Part shown: positions 1 through 11,296 of the stretch, one piece after another
How positions within the stretch are numbered: position 1 is the stretch's first letter
Layout of the letters: every line of letters starts with the position of its first letter
Source of the DNA: Perilla frutescens
Lineage: Eukaryota; Streptophyta; Magnoliopsida; Lamiales; Lamiaceae
Assembly (NCBI GenBank): GCA_026008535.1
Contig: BRKX01000006.1
Location: 9,508,501 to 9,572,500 of the forward strand
Direction: 5' to 3'
Length of the DNA stretch: 64,000 bases
Program-made: the position numbers and the translations under genes
Notes under the pieces: model-generated
What the model saw: only the letters and a program-made list of their open reading frames with translations
What the model was told of the DNA's origin: nothing
The model's database searches: none

Positions 1-285
1 GGTTTTTCACATATTTTAAAAAAATGTAGTTTTAATAACATTAACTTAACATTTTTTTGGTTTTTCACATAATTTTCAAATTCGAACACTCTAATTCGAT
101 CAAAATGATCAAAAATTCGTGTATTTTAAGATAAGTTGGTGCCCACATATATGTCTACGTGGAAATCTTCGACAATCAAGTCATTTCCATTGACTAAAAT
201 TTGAAAATCATGTGAAAAATCAAACAAGTGTTAAGTTCATGTTATTAAAACTATATTTTTTAAAACGTGTGAAAAATCAAAAACA
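1..285. repeat. Foldback (long inverted repeat) element, left edge cut by the window
   Basis: Bases 1-88 and 197-283 form two imperfect inverted arms. Each arm contains a GTTTTTCACAT-type motif twice and an AGTTTTAATAACAT-type core. The spacer of about 110 bp has no coding potential. The outer right flank runs into AT-rich DNA with the motif TTTAAGGTAATTTACCC. This is the form of a MITE or foldback element. No target duplication can be checked because the left arm may extend beyond base 1. Confidence 0.55.
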
Positions 286-317
286 CATCAAAGTAGATGT
301 ATTTTAAGGTAATTTAC

Positions 318-1152
318 CCTTAAAAAAATGCTACAATTATATTTAAATGATACGATAATATTTTAAAATGCTACAATTATTAAAAAAATACTATGATTAT
401 ATTAAAAATGCTCTACGATTATATTTTAAAATTCTACAATTAATTTAAAAAAGCGATGATTAACAAATAAAAGCTACGATTATTAAAAACAAGGTTACGA
501 TTACAGACTTTTAACCTACGCTTAATATAAGAAAGACTATGATTAATTCAAACAAGGCTACGATTAATACAAATAATGCTACAATTAATTATAAACAATG
601 CTATGATTAATTATATATGACCACATTTAATTCATAAAAGCTACAATTATTAAATACCAGGCTATGATTAATTAGTATATATGCTACGATTATAAATTTT
701 TAACCTACGATCAATATATAGAGGCTACGATTAATATCACCAACATTACGATTACTTAACTATGGATACGATTAATTCTTAACCTAAGCTTAATTTAATC
801 AAAGCTACGATTAATTATAAATAAGGCTACGATTAATTTAGAAAAGGCTACGAGATGCAAATCTCTCCTCTTGCCTATTTTAAATCATAATTGTAGCTTT
901 GTTATAAAATAATCGTAGCGTTTTTAAAAACTAATCGTAACATATGATTAACTTTTTTAATTAATATTTTCTTTTTAAATATAATTGTAGCATTTTTAAA
1001 ATTAATAGTATATGCACAATTAATCGTAGCTATTCAAATGTAATCAATAGCCGTAGCTTACAAAAATTAATCGTATGATTTTTTAAAAATAATCGTAGGC
1101 AGTACATTTAACGTATGCATTATCTATATAAATAATTGTATTTCAAATATTA
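318..1152. mobile_element. Non-autonomous DNA element rich in GCTACGATTA subterminal motifs, left part
   Basis: From about 325 to 850 the sequence holds about twenty variants of GCTACGATTAAT, spaced roughly 20-35 bp in one direction. From about 885 to 1120 the same motif appears as its reverse complement (ATAATCGTAGC and variants). Opposed clusters of a short motif are typical of CACTA-like subterminal regions, where they bind the element's own protein. The array is cut at 1152 by a solo LTR and resumes at 49485. No ORF is supported. The left terminus is not recognised. Confidence 0.5.
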
Positions 1153-3217
1153 TGTAACACTCTAAATTCTATAATTTAAAATGTTACTCTTTCTATTCTT
1201 TTAAGAGGAAAATGATTTCAATAATAATAGTTCAAGTAATTAATTTTTTTCCCTAAAATAATCATGCTAGAAATCCTAAGAATAAAATAGAACACAATAT
1301 ATATTTTTCATAAATATATGTACTTAGATTAAAATACCTACATTTCATAAACTTCAAGTTCACTTCAAAAAGTAACTCTTAAGTTTTAAAATATAAAATT
1401 CACACTCCTAATATTAATAAAACCACAGTTGCAAACTACTAGTTTAGGTTAGTTCCAAAAACACTAACAACACACATAATATCAAGTGTGAAATAGTAGA
1501 CTCTAAACAACAAGCCTAAAAATTCAGGTACAGTAATCTAAACATTTTGAGCCTGCCCACTCCATTTCCTTCATGCGACTCCAAGCTCACTGATCTGAAA
1601 ACATTTAAAGAAAACATGGGGTGAGCACTCTTAAAACATACTCAGTGGTGGGGACTGTGAGCATTTCTTTCTATTTATCCAACTAAAACAAATCACAGGA
1701 CTAATGGATTTAGGGTACTCTTCTTATGATTCTAGAATACATCTTGAACTATACATATGACATATTCTAGTGCATACAAAACGTTTCTGTGCGTATAAAA
1801 CGCTATTCTGTGCGTACAAAATGCTATCCACATTCCATCCACGATAATTCAAGTTGGATTAAAAAAACATTTCTATCTCAAAAAGCATACATCATATACT
1901 TTTATTTCAAAGATAATAATTTCACCCACTTGAGAATTAGAAGCACGCAAAATCAAGCCAGAAAAATTCACAGAGTGGACAAGGGTCCTAATTGCGCCGC
2001 ACCTAGAATCAAAATGATTTTAATTAAATAAATTGGGTCAATTTCTAAATATTAAATCTGAAAAATTAGAATCATGAGCAAAAATTCTAACTTTGAAAAG
2101 TTTCTAGACGTATTTTGAGTTTGAAATAAGTATGGACTAATAAATAATTTATGAAAATTTTCTTAGTTGAAATAACTTATTTTGCAAGTAGACCTTCTCT
2201 TCCTCTTTTTAAAAGAAAGTCACATATGTAAAACAACTACTACCAAAATTTCCAAAACATATTCAAAACTTCTCCTTGCGAGTTACACTCCCCTGTGTAG
2301 CAGTTTTAGTAAATAAATCATATCTAGCAGACCAAAATTCCAAATAAAGAAATTCCAAGTTCTAAAGAACCCCAAGACACATATCTAAAATTGTTCATGA
2401 AATAAGCATTTCTAGACTTCATCGTTATAGGGTCAAAAACATCAAACTATGAGGGTGTTGAAAAAATGTTCGGAAAAACAGAGGGCTTTGGTAGAATGGA
2501 CATAACTTCGTCTACAAAACTCTAAATGACTTGATTCAAGTTCCATATGAAAGCTAAGACAAGCAGCTAGAAGTATGGAAAGTGGGTGTCCAGAAATTTC
2601 TGCACAAAATCAAATTTTCGATTGAAACAGGGGCACATGTGATGTTCACGAAAATAGATTTTTGGAATGAGAAATTCCTCTTTGGTGTCTACCATTAAAT
2701 CTACTTGTTCTTAAACTATAATTTAGAAATCTGTATTATATCAAACTCAAAATAAAAAAAATGAAATGATGTCAATAATTAATCCATGCTTATATTTTAA
2801 AGAAATGAAGAAGATAGAATAAGATAATCCACAATAAGTCAAGAAAACCAACACCTCCAATTCTACTTCTTGGAGCCCTCACTACAACATCCCAACCTTC
2901 TCAAATCTCCAACAACACCAATCCAACACCAAAAGAACAAGAAAAGAAAAAAGAAAAGGAAGTTACCTTTCGGGAGGGAGAGATCAACGTGACAGGAAGA
3001 GACGATCAAATATGTGAGGATGCTTTCTTTCAAGATTTTGGAGGTGAGGGAAAGAAATGAATTTGAGTGAGAGATGAAGAGTGAGAGAGAGATGATTGAA
3101 TGATCTTTCTAAAATTGATGAGATAATAGAGTTATATATATACATATATTGTTTAATATTTATTGGTAATTGCTATGAAGCTTGAGTTCCTAGTCAAGAG
3201 GGTTGGAGTATTGGGTG

Positions 3218-3259
<42 letters not shown>

Positions 3260-3426
3260 GATATGGAATTCTTGCTAGGTTGATGATAAGAATAAGATAA
3301 TAGTAAATGCCTAATTATTTAGGATAAACTTTAACTATAATACTTATTAATTTTAAGTAAATATGATAAACATAAAAATAAAAATAACATTTTTATGGAA
3401 TCTCATATTTATCCTTAAAATAAAGT
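1153..3426 (-). mobile_element. Outer solo LTR (Tekay-like), part left of the Tat insertion
   Basis: This part begins TGTAACACTCTAAATTC at 1153. The other part ends GGGTCATTACA at 49484. Read on the minus strand, the whole therefore starts TGTAATGACCC and ends GAGTGTTACA, the usual form of long Tekay/Del chromovirus LTRs. The minus orientation is also suggested by the complement of a CACTGAGT-type motif near 1615-1660, which occupies a comparable place in the chromovirus LTR at 10706. No coding region is present. The rejoined length is about 2.5 kb. The flanks TATTA (1148-1152) and TAATA (49485-49489) match 4 of 5, so the duplication is imperfect. Confidence 0.55.
3220..3256. repeat. (AT)n microsatellite
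   Basis: An uninterrupted AT dinucleotide run of about 37 bp lies inside the outer solo LTR. Confidence 0.95.
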
Positions 3427-4071
3427 TGTAGAGGCCCTATTTCTGCATAGGCCCAAAAGATTAAGTCCATGGCCATTTGAAGATTTAAAGAGTTGAATAG
3501 ATCGATATCTCGTGATTAATGATTCGAGGTCCACTCCTCGAGGTCCACACCTCAAGATCAACGCCTTATTAATCAAGGTCCAGAGGCCAGAGACAAGAGT
3601 CCACAGTCAAGCAGATTTCTGGAGAAGAACAAGTCAAAGTATACGTTGAAGTTAACTAGGACCTCGTCAAAAACCCTAAAAGGGATAGAGAAGATCCCTA
3701 AAATATCAGAATTCAGTTAAAAGCTCGCTAAATATATATCTACATAACAGAGGGAGGGAGAGGATCTATGACTCACGCAACAATCATTCCTGATATTCAA
3801 TTAGAAGCATTTGTCACGTAATTCCGTAGAAAACACATTCATAAGGGTCCACGACAGTAGAGCTCGACCCTCTAATCCCCGAATATCTCTTATCATTCTA
3901 TCTATCACTTATTCATTTTTTATCTTTATTAATCCGATTCTGACTTGAGCGTCGGAGTCCGTTTGATTGTCAACCCCCCGATGGTCCTTTGGCTTCACGT
4001 GTTTATTATCTTGTAGGTCACCGGAGCCTGAACTCGAAGAATGATCAATTGTAGAGTTTTTAACCTGTACA
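3427..4071 (+). repeat. 5' LTR of the Tat element
   Basis: Starts TGTAGAGGCCC and ends CCTGTACA (645 bp). It contains the motif TGACTTGAGCGTCGGAGT near 3940, shared with the 3' LTR and with a duplicated repeat after integrase. Compared with the 3' LTR it retains an extra segment around 3530-3620. Confidence 0.9.
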
Positions 4072-4074
4072 GTT

Positions 4075-4093
4075 TGGCGCCCACTGTGGGGCT
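4075..4093 (+). other. Primer binding site of the Tat element
   Basis: TGGCGCCCACTGTGGGG lies three bases after the 5' LTR. This is the usual position and form of the tRNA primer site in plant Tat/Ogre elements. Confidence 0.75.
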
Positions 4094-4429
4094 CCGATCG
4101 ATCACTTCAAGATGATGAACAACAGCCACAAGGACACAACAGCCATCCATCAGGAAGCCCGAAAAGAGGGGATAACTGCGACCCCCTCACTTAAAGGTGA
4201 TCGTGATGTTACATGGCTTCTGCGTTCAATCTAACGTCAATTGGATACCACCACAGTCAAGCTCGCAGCAATCCGAACTGAGAACACGACCTTAAAAGCT
4301 AGGGTTGAAGCTATTTCGCAACCAAACCTGTTTTCGAACAGATCTACTCGAACTCAATTGTCTTCGCTCTCACGAATCCGCACATCAAATGAACTCCAAG
4401 AGTAGGTACTTCTGAACTCAACATATGAA

Positions 4430-5710
4430 TTGACTAACCATCTCGCTGTAGGTACAAGCAAAGAACCTGTACTAAAGGGCACAGGAAATGATGATTTCCC
4501 CATAGGACCCCCTCCCGGGTTCAAAGACTATGAACCTGGATCAGAATCTGAGGTTAAGAAGAAGATCCAGCGACTAGAAGACATATTGACCCGAATTCCA
4601 GGGGTTCTCGCTCCCATCAAAAAAACTATACTAACAAGCTTTGCAGATTTCCCGTTCACCGACAAGATCAGCCTCGTGGAGATGCCCTCGAAGTTCACCT
4701 TCCTGAGCATGAAGCTGTTTGATGGCGCATCCGATCCCGATGATCATGTCGTCCAATATAAACAAAGAATGTTCACCACCACGATACCCCGACATGCCCG
4801 AGAAGCTAGCATGTGTAAAAGCTTCGGATCCCACCTCGTTGGGCCAGCACTTCAATAGTTTATCAATATTTCCAACTCAATGATCTCGTCATTTACCCAA
4901 CTTAACGATCTCTTCGTTGAACAGTTCACCAGTAGCCGTAAGATTGAAAAGTGAGTTGGCGACCTCTACACGGTCGTACAAAGGTCGGAAGAGCCCTTAC
5001 AAAGCTTCGTGGGAAGGTTCAACAGAGAAAAAGTATCGATCTCCAACTGTAATGTCGACGCTACCATTTCGACCTTCAGGAAAGGCCTCAAGAGAGACTC
5101 CAACCTCTACAAGGAGTTAACCAAATATCCCTGCAAAATAATGAAAGACGTGCTTCCCAAAGCTTGGGCCCAAATCAAATGGGAAGAAGACGAAGCAAAC
5201 TCATCTAGATCTCACACCAGGAATGAGCATCCAATGAAAGAACAAAGAAGTAATAGGACGGAAAGATTCAGAATGGACACCTATCCACGAAACCCGCGAT
5301 TCGACTCACGAAATAAGGGAGGCCCAGAACCCCAAGTCGATAGAAGACTCCCAGAGTACAGCCTCTGCATATAACCATTGGAAGCAGTTCTAGCCCTCAA
5401 AGGACTCGACTAGAATGTGAAATGGCCCGCAAAAATGAAAGCCCCAGATAACGAACATGATAGGAGCAAGTTCTGCGAGTTCCACAACAATCATGGACAC
5501 AAGACAGACGAATGCATCGCCTTAAGGCTCGAAGTTGTAGAACTCTTAAAGCGAGGATATCTCACCGATCTCTTGACCCCCAAAGGAAAAGAGACCTGGT
5601 CGCGAAGAGAAAATCAAAAGAAAACACAGTTGCCTGAACCCCCGAGGGTCGATCGCACTTTGAACTGTATAACAGGAGGTTTAGAAGTAAGCGGGGTCTC
5701 ACATCTTTAG
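4430..5710 (+). pseudogene. Tat gag remnant with zinc knuckle
   Basis: One frame runs through this stretch with several internal stops, for example near 4858, 4953 and 5373. The N-terminal half matches the plant retrotransposon gag domain: a segment SMKLFDGASDPDDHV is followed by a CKSFGSHLVGPALQ block and then a FVGRFNRE block. At about 5475-5520 a CCHC zinc knuckle is visible (CEFHNNHGHKTDEC), the part that binds RNA in the capsid. Protease follows in another frame. The stops interrupt conserved positions, so no functional capsid protein is expected. The true start is not clear; 4430 is the first position from which the frame is open. Confidence 0.85.
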
Positions 5711-5868
5711 CAAAGAGACACTGTCGCTCGATAAAGTTTAACAGAAATTTCCCCAGACAGGCCAAACAAGATGACGTCATCACCCTCAACTTCACCAACA
5801 GAGAAGCTTCCGACCTCTCACACTCTCACCATGACGCACTAGTCATTTCCTTATTAATTTCTAATTGT

Positions 5869-6135
5869 TTGATTCAGCGCGTTCTTATCGATAATGGGAG
5901 CTCCTCTAATGTAATCTTTTTGAGTACTTTGAAAGGAATGCAGGTAAAAGAAACTGAAATCGTTGAAAGGTCAACTACCCTAATCAGTTTCAGTAGAGAG
6001 CATAAATCCACGATGGGAGAAATCACACTTCCCACTTATATCGAGGAAATTAATATATTCACCAAATTTCAGGTGATCGATGCCCCCTCAACCTACAATG
6101 TCATAATAGGAAGACCTTGGATCTACAAACTCTAG
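5869..6135 (+). pseudogene. Tat aspartic protease remnant
   Basis: An 88-residue open stretch contains VLIDNGSSSNVIF, the retropepsin active-site region, in which the usual D-S/T-G appears as D-N-G. It continues to FQVIDAPSTYNVIIGRPW, the conserved C-terminal part of Tat proteases. It is in a different frame from gag, so a frame change lies between 5710 and 5869. The protease would cleave the gag-pol polyprotein. The fragment lacks its flanks and ends at a stop at 6136. Confidence 0.8.
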
Positions 6136-6339
6136 ATAGTGCCATCAACCTATCACTAGCTCATGAAATTCTCTACATCCTGAGGAGTTCACAAAGTCCG
6201 AGGTGAACAAATCACAGCTCGAGAATGTTACGTCTCCACCTACAAACATAAAGAAGCCATGGAAGTCAACCAAATTGAGGCTAGATCATCTTTAGCTAGT
6301 GCTGAAAATTGCAGCTATGAAGAACCCGAAGTAGAAGAC

Positions 6340-8634
6340 CTCGATGAAGTCTAAATACATCCCGATTTCCTCGATCACAAAGTGCCAATCGAGTCAAGAT
6401 TGACCGCAGAAATATGAGAGCAACTGATAAGATTCCTCATCAAACACCACGACTATTTCGCATGGTCGTTTGAAGACATGACAGATATCGACCCCTCGGT
6501 TATAACGCATAAGTTGCAGGTCGATCCAGACAAGACCCTAGTGAAATAAAAAATTCGCAAATTCACTTCCGAACGAAGCAAAATTATGGATGAAGAAGTC
6601 AATAAGCTGCTCAAGCATGGATATATTAGAGAAGTCCAGTACCTTGAATGGCTAGCCAACGTTGTGGTAGTAAAGAAAAAGAATGGTAAAAATAGGCTCT
6701 GCATAAACTTCACTGACCTCAACCAAGCCTGCCCTAAAGACTCATTCCCCTTACCTCATACCGACACACTAGTAGATGCAATGGCTAGACATGAACTGAT
6801 GAGCTTCGTGGATGCCTTCTCGGGATACAACCAGATCCTCATACATCCTGAAGACCAAGAGAAAACCACTTTCATCACCTATCGAGGTATGCTATAAAGT
6901 TATACCCTTTGGACTAAAAAATACAGGTGCAACCTACCAAAGGCTGGTGAACCGAATGTTCGAAAAGCTAATTGGAGACACTATGGAAGTCTACATCGAC
7001 GACATGCTCATAAAGTCCCCTAGAGCTCTAGATCACGCCGATCATCTCCATCAAACATTCGAGGTCCTTCGCCGCTACAACATGAAGCCAAACCCCACAA
7101 AATACGCATTTAGGGTAACCTCGGGAGAATTCCTTAGATACCTCATTACAAAGAGAGGTATCAAGGCCAATCCCAGTCAGATCAAAGCCGTAAGAAACAT
7201 ACAGCAACCTCGGAATATCAAGGAGGTACAAAAGCTCCTCAGATGACTTGCGGCCCTTAGTCGTTTCATCTCGAAGTACTTGGAAAAAAGCAACATCTTT
7301 TTCAAGATATTACGCAAGAACAAAAGCTTTGAATGGACTGCCTAATGCTCGAAGGCCTTAGAGGAATTGAAAGAATATCTGGCGAGTCCCCCTTTACTAT
7401 CAAAACCTCACAACGGAAAGGTACTTTTAATATACTTATCTGTTTCAACTAACTCCGTTAGTGCAATTATAGTCAGAGAGGATGAAGGAAGACAACATCC
7501 GATCTACTATGTCAGTCGATCACTGCTAGATGCCGAGACCATATATCCACAATTGGAAAAACTGGCATTGTCCCTCATCATGGCATCAAGAAAAATGAAG
7601 CCTTATTTCCAAAGCCATTCGATCAAAGTGGTCACCGAATTCGTGCTAAGAACGGTATTGAGAAAACCAGATCTCACAGGAAGGCTCTCTAAATGGATCG
7701 TTGAGCTCGGGGAGTACGATATATATTACGTACTCTGGACCTCGATAAAGTCCCAAGTACTTTCAGACTTCATTGCCGACTTTTCCTACAAGACCCTGGC
7801 CAAAATAGAGAGCGAATCTATGAACACTGAAGAGGAAAATTTGAAGTTCTGAACCCTTGAAGTTGATGGCTCCAACACTTCGAAGGGGAGTGGTCTAGGC
7901 ATGGTTCTAACAAGCCCAACAGGATAAACTACCGAGCGGTCAGTCCGATGCGGATTCAAAGCAACCAACAACGAAGCTGAGTACGAAGCCCTCATCACAG
8001 GATTAAACCTAGCTAGTGACCTCGGAGCTAGAAACATCTGAATTCAAAGTGACTCCCAGCTACATAAACCAATTCGAAGGAGAATTCCAAGCAAAAGACT
8101 CCAGAATGATCGGTTATCTCACCGTAGCAAAAGAAACGGCTTCAAAGTTTGAAAAGATAGAAGCTCAGCACATTACAAGGGAATACAACAAACACGCCGA
8201 CACCTTAGCTAATATAGGATCAACAATCGAAACTACTGAAGTCAAAAACATCCCAATATTATATGCAAAATGGCCAGCCGTCTGAAAAGAAGAATGCTCG
8301 GAAATCCTGCTCATTGAAAATGGTACATATTGGACAACCCCTCTCATCAGATATAAATCAGAAATGAGCTCCCCGAAGATCCTCTCAAGGCAAGACGGAT
8401 CAAGGCCAAGGCTCCAACCATGATCTCTGGATCGCTATACAAAAAATCTTTTTCAGAGCCTTACTTGAAATGTGTTAGCCCATACAAGCCAAATACATTC
8501 TAAGTGAACTTCATGAAGGTGAATGCAGGAACCACTCAGGGTATAGAAACCTCGCCAATCGAGCTCTAATGTCTGGATTCTACTGGCCGACCATGAGAGC
8601 ACATGCAAAAAGTTACGCCAAAGCATGCATGCCC
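6340..8634 (+). pseudogene. Tat reverse transcriptase, RNase H and second (archaeal-type) RNase H remnant
   Basis: Reverse transcriptase is recognisable from about 6550 to 7250: RLCINFTDLNQACPKDSFPLP, then FVDAFSGYNQI, then the catalytic box VYIDDMLIKS near 6990. A frame change lies near 6890. The usual RNase H occupies about 7360-7790. A second RNase H follows from about 7860, with VDGSN, NNEAEYEALI and SDSQL blocks and then HITREYNKHADTLANIGS near 8170-8215 after further frame changes. Two successive RNase H domains define the Tat group. The stretch then enters the linker to integrase, including a YWPTM block at about 8580, and is cut by the CACTA element at 8638. Confidence 0.85.
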
Positions 8635-8655
8635 CTACACTACAAGAAAAATGGC

Positions 8656-8970
8656 TATAGACAACGGGCATTATCCGTTGTCTACGGGAAAATTGGGTGT
8701 TGTTAATAGAGGTGTTGTCTATCAGCGCACGCTGATAGACAACGGGTAAAACCTGCTGTCTATTAAGATATAGACAACGGCTTAGTTGCCCGTTGTAAAT
8801 CAAAACTGTTGCCATAGAGTATAGACAACGGCATTTGATAAAACTGTTGTCTATTTACAAATAGACAACGGATTTACACAATAACCGTTGTCTTTCATTA
8901 TATAGACAATGGATTTATAGAACCCGTTGTCTCTTCTCTACTAGACAATGGTTGAATTTGACAGTTGTCC
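8656..8970. repeat. CACTA left subterminal repeats
   Basis: About fifteen copies of TAGACAACGG or its complement CCGTTGTCTA, many arranged as short hairpins (for example at 8657-8683). In CACTA elements such motifs bind the element-encoded protein. Confidence 0.88.
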
Positions 8971-9530
8971 TTTTAATATTATTTTTTAATAAATATTCTG
9001 CACGTTTTTTTTTTACAATTTCAATACTGCATACAAATTTTCCCAAAATAAGAAATAATTCAAAGTTAATAATAATTCATTTCATGTAGCAAAACCTATA
9101 CAATGTACCTCATACATTAGATAATTTATCCAAAATAACATGAATGTGAAAATTAAAAGACTAATATCCAATGGTATACTCAAAATTTACATATGTTAAA
9201 AAGTTATAGTTGTCCTAAAAAAATTGAAGTATTCTTTCTTTCTCCATCATTTTGCTCCTTCACTTGACTCGTGTAAGTTTGATAGACTTTGAAGTAAAAG
9301 ATAGTGGGGAAAGATCCAACAATAATATAAAAGATGATGCTATCGAAATAGATAGTAATCAACCTGATTGAGTTGTTGTACACTCGAAAAGCAAACTGCA
9401 AGTTATAAACAACAAATTTGTGAAAGACTCAAATGCCTGCACTAGTAAATTAGAATATTAATAATCAAATGCTTGGAATAAAAGGAGAAACAAAATCAAG
9501 AGAAGTAAAGATAAGTTAATATTAATGACA

Positions 9531-10230
9531 CCATCAACAGGCTTTTTCCATGAATTACTCAAGCTATTAGAATTCACAACTCTTCTCTATATGTGTTAGA
9601 AGAAATGAGAAACAATAAATTTTAGTTTTAATAAATTCAAACAAATTTAGAACACTACATGTAATGTTCATCATCTTGATTCCTCTAAGCATTATATGCA
9701 GCTGCAGCAGCAATCAGCGGTAGTACACCTATCTTAGTGAATATATATATATATATCATGCTTCTAGGAGATTTATACAGCAATATGTGTTCTCCATAAT
9801 AATGTTACTGTAGTATTGCATTATTTAGCTTTATATCACTAGAGAAAAAATAAATGATTCTTGAACATCTCAAGCAACAATAGTGAACCAGAGTCAAATA
9901 ATTTGATAAACTGGAGCATAAAATGATGGGAAATAAGACAGCGTTATATTAATGACACCTGGAACAAGTTTTTTACATGAATCAATGAAGCAATCATAAT
10001 TTACAACTCTTCTCTATATCTGTACTTGAAGAAATGAGATAGAGCATATCCAGTTTTTATAGGTTCTAAACAATTTTAAAACACTAGACCATGTTAAGTT
10101 TATAATCAAGATTTTTAAGCTGAAGCATGTGTCTTCCATCATACTCTTTCTATAGTATGGCATTCGTTTAGCTCTAGATCTACTAAAGAAAAAAAATTAT
10201 GAACATCACAATAAAAAACTTGTGCAGCAA
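9531..10230. repeat. Diverged tandem duplication in the CACTA element, period about 417 bp
   Basis: ATTAATGACACC starts both copies (9531 and 9948). Each is followed by CAACTCTTCTCTATAT-type sequence, GAAGAAATGAGA, and later a TAGTAT-GCATT-TTAGCT block. The copies differ by many substitutions and indels. No ORF is supported in 8971-10705. Confidence 0.6.
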
Positions 10231-11109
10231 AAATATCCATAACAGTCTGCTATCAAGACGCTGCAGAGGCTAGTGACCTAGAAATTTAGCATACTAGAAA
10301 TTTTGGGATTGAGTTTATTAGCTGAAACTAAATATGAAAACATAAAATATATACCACATGTTTGAAGTTATTGGATCATTAAAGTACTGAAATCAATTTT
10401 TGTATTATACGAAACATGAATTTGATAAAAAAAACATGATAATTGGATGCTTGGAGGAATTTAGTTGTCAAATTCTAAAATTGATTTGGGATTTTGACAG
10501 AGAGCATATCCAGTTAATACTAAAGATGGCAAGAAACACAACTGACAACAAACATTAAAGACAATTTCAATTATAAGGAAAACAAAAAAATAAGTAATAC
10601 TAGAAAAATTACAACTCAATTGTATATATGCGTTTTAGGGAAAAGTTTTCATACCTTGATGATCTCTCAAATAGAATGTTTTTCCTTCATTTTCTGTACT
10701 CACATTGTGATACCCCGACCCTTTTTGCTAAATTATAAATTATAATTTTAGTAAAATGATTTCGAATTAATATTGTTGAATATTAATCATGTGAGTATGT
10801 TTGTATGTTATGCCGTTGTTTTATTGCAGATTGTCTCACTCGAGCCGATACGTCATAGCACAGTGATGTTATACTGAGTGTATAACACAGTTTGAATTTT
10901 AATACTAAAGTGTCGAGTTATATGATAATGAATGAATGTTATTGCATTGAATTTTGTTTGCCAAAACCTTGAACACCCTAACGCTGAGTTGATCGGGGCT
11001 AGGGGCAACGCCCCCTGCTTTTTCGGTGTGTATTAAGAGTGTTTCGAAAATCTAAGTCGTTTTAAAATGGAGTTAAAAATGTCCGGGAGTCAAAATAGAA
11101 CCGGGGTTG

Positions 11110-11275
11110 AAGGGGGCACGCCGCGCGCCCGCGGGGTGGTGCGCGCCCGCGGTGCCGTGCGCGGCCGCGGAAGGCTGCGCGCCCGCGGGGCGTGGGTGAA
11201 GCGCGCTCCCGCGGGGTGTGCGCGCTCGCGGGGAGCTTGGGCCGAGAGCCCCCTCGCGCGGTCGCGCGGGTCCGG
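11110..11275 (+). repeat. GC-rich, CpG-dense segment just upstream of the chromovirus LTR TATA box
   Basis: Repeated units of the form CGCGCCCGCGGGG with many CpG sites stand out from the AT-rich surroundings. The segment is also present in the 3' LTR at about 18410-18565. It reads as open frames by chance because stops are rare in such DNA. Confidence 0.85.
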
Positions 11276-11288
11276 GGACTTTTCTACC

Positions 11289-11296
11289 TATAAATA
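11289..11296 (+). promoter_or_regulatory. TATA box of the chromovirus 5' LTR
   Basis: TATAAATA lies after the GC-rich block and before a pyrimidine-rich leader. The same box lies at 18580-18587 in the 3' LTR. Transcription of the element would start about 30 bp downstream. Confidence 0.7.

Noticed and set aside
1789..2031. 80-codon plus-strand frame
   Set aside because: It lies within the outer solo LTR, is low in information and has no domain.
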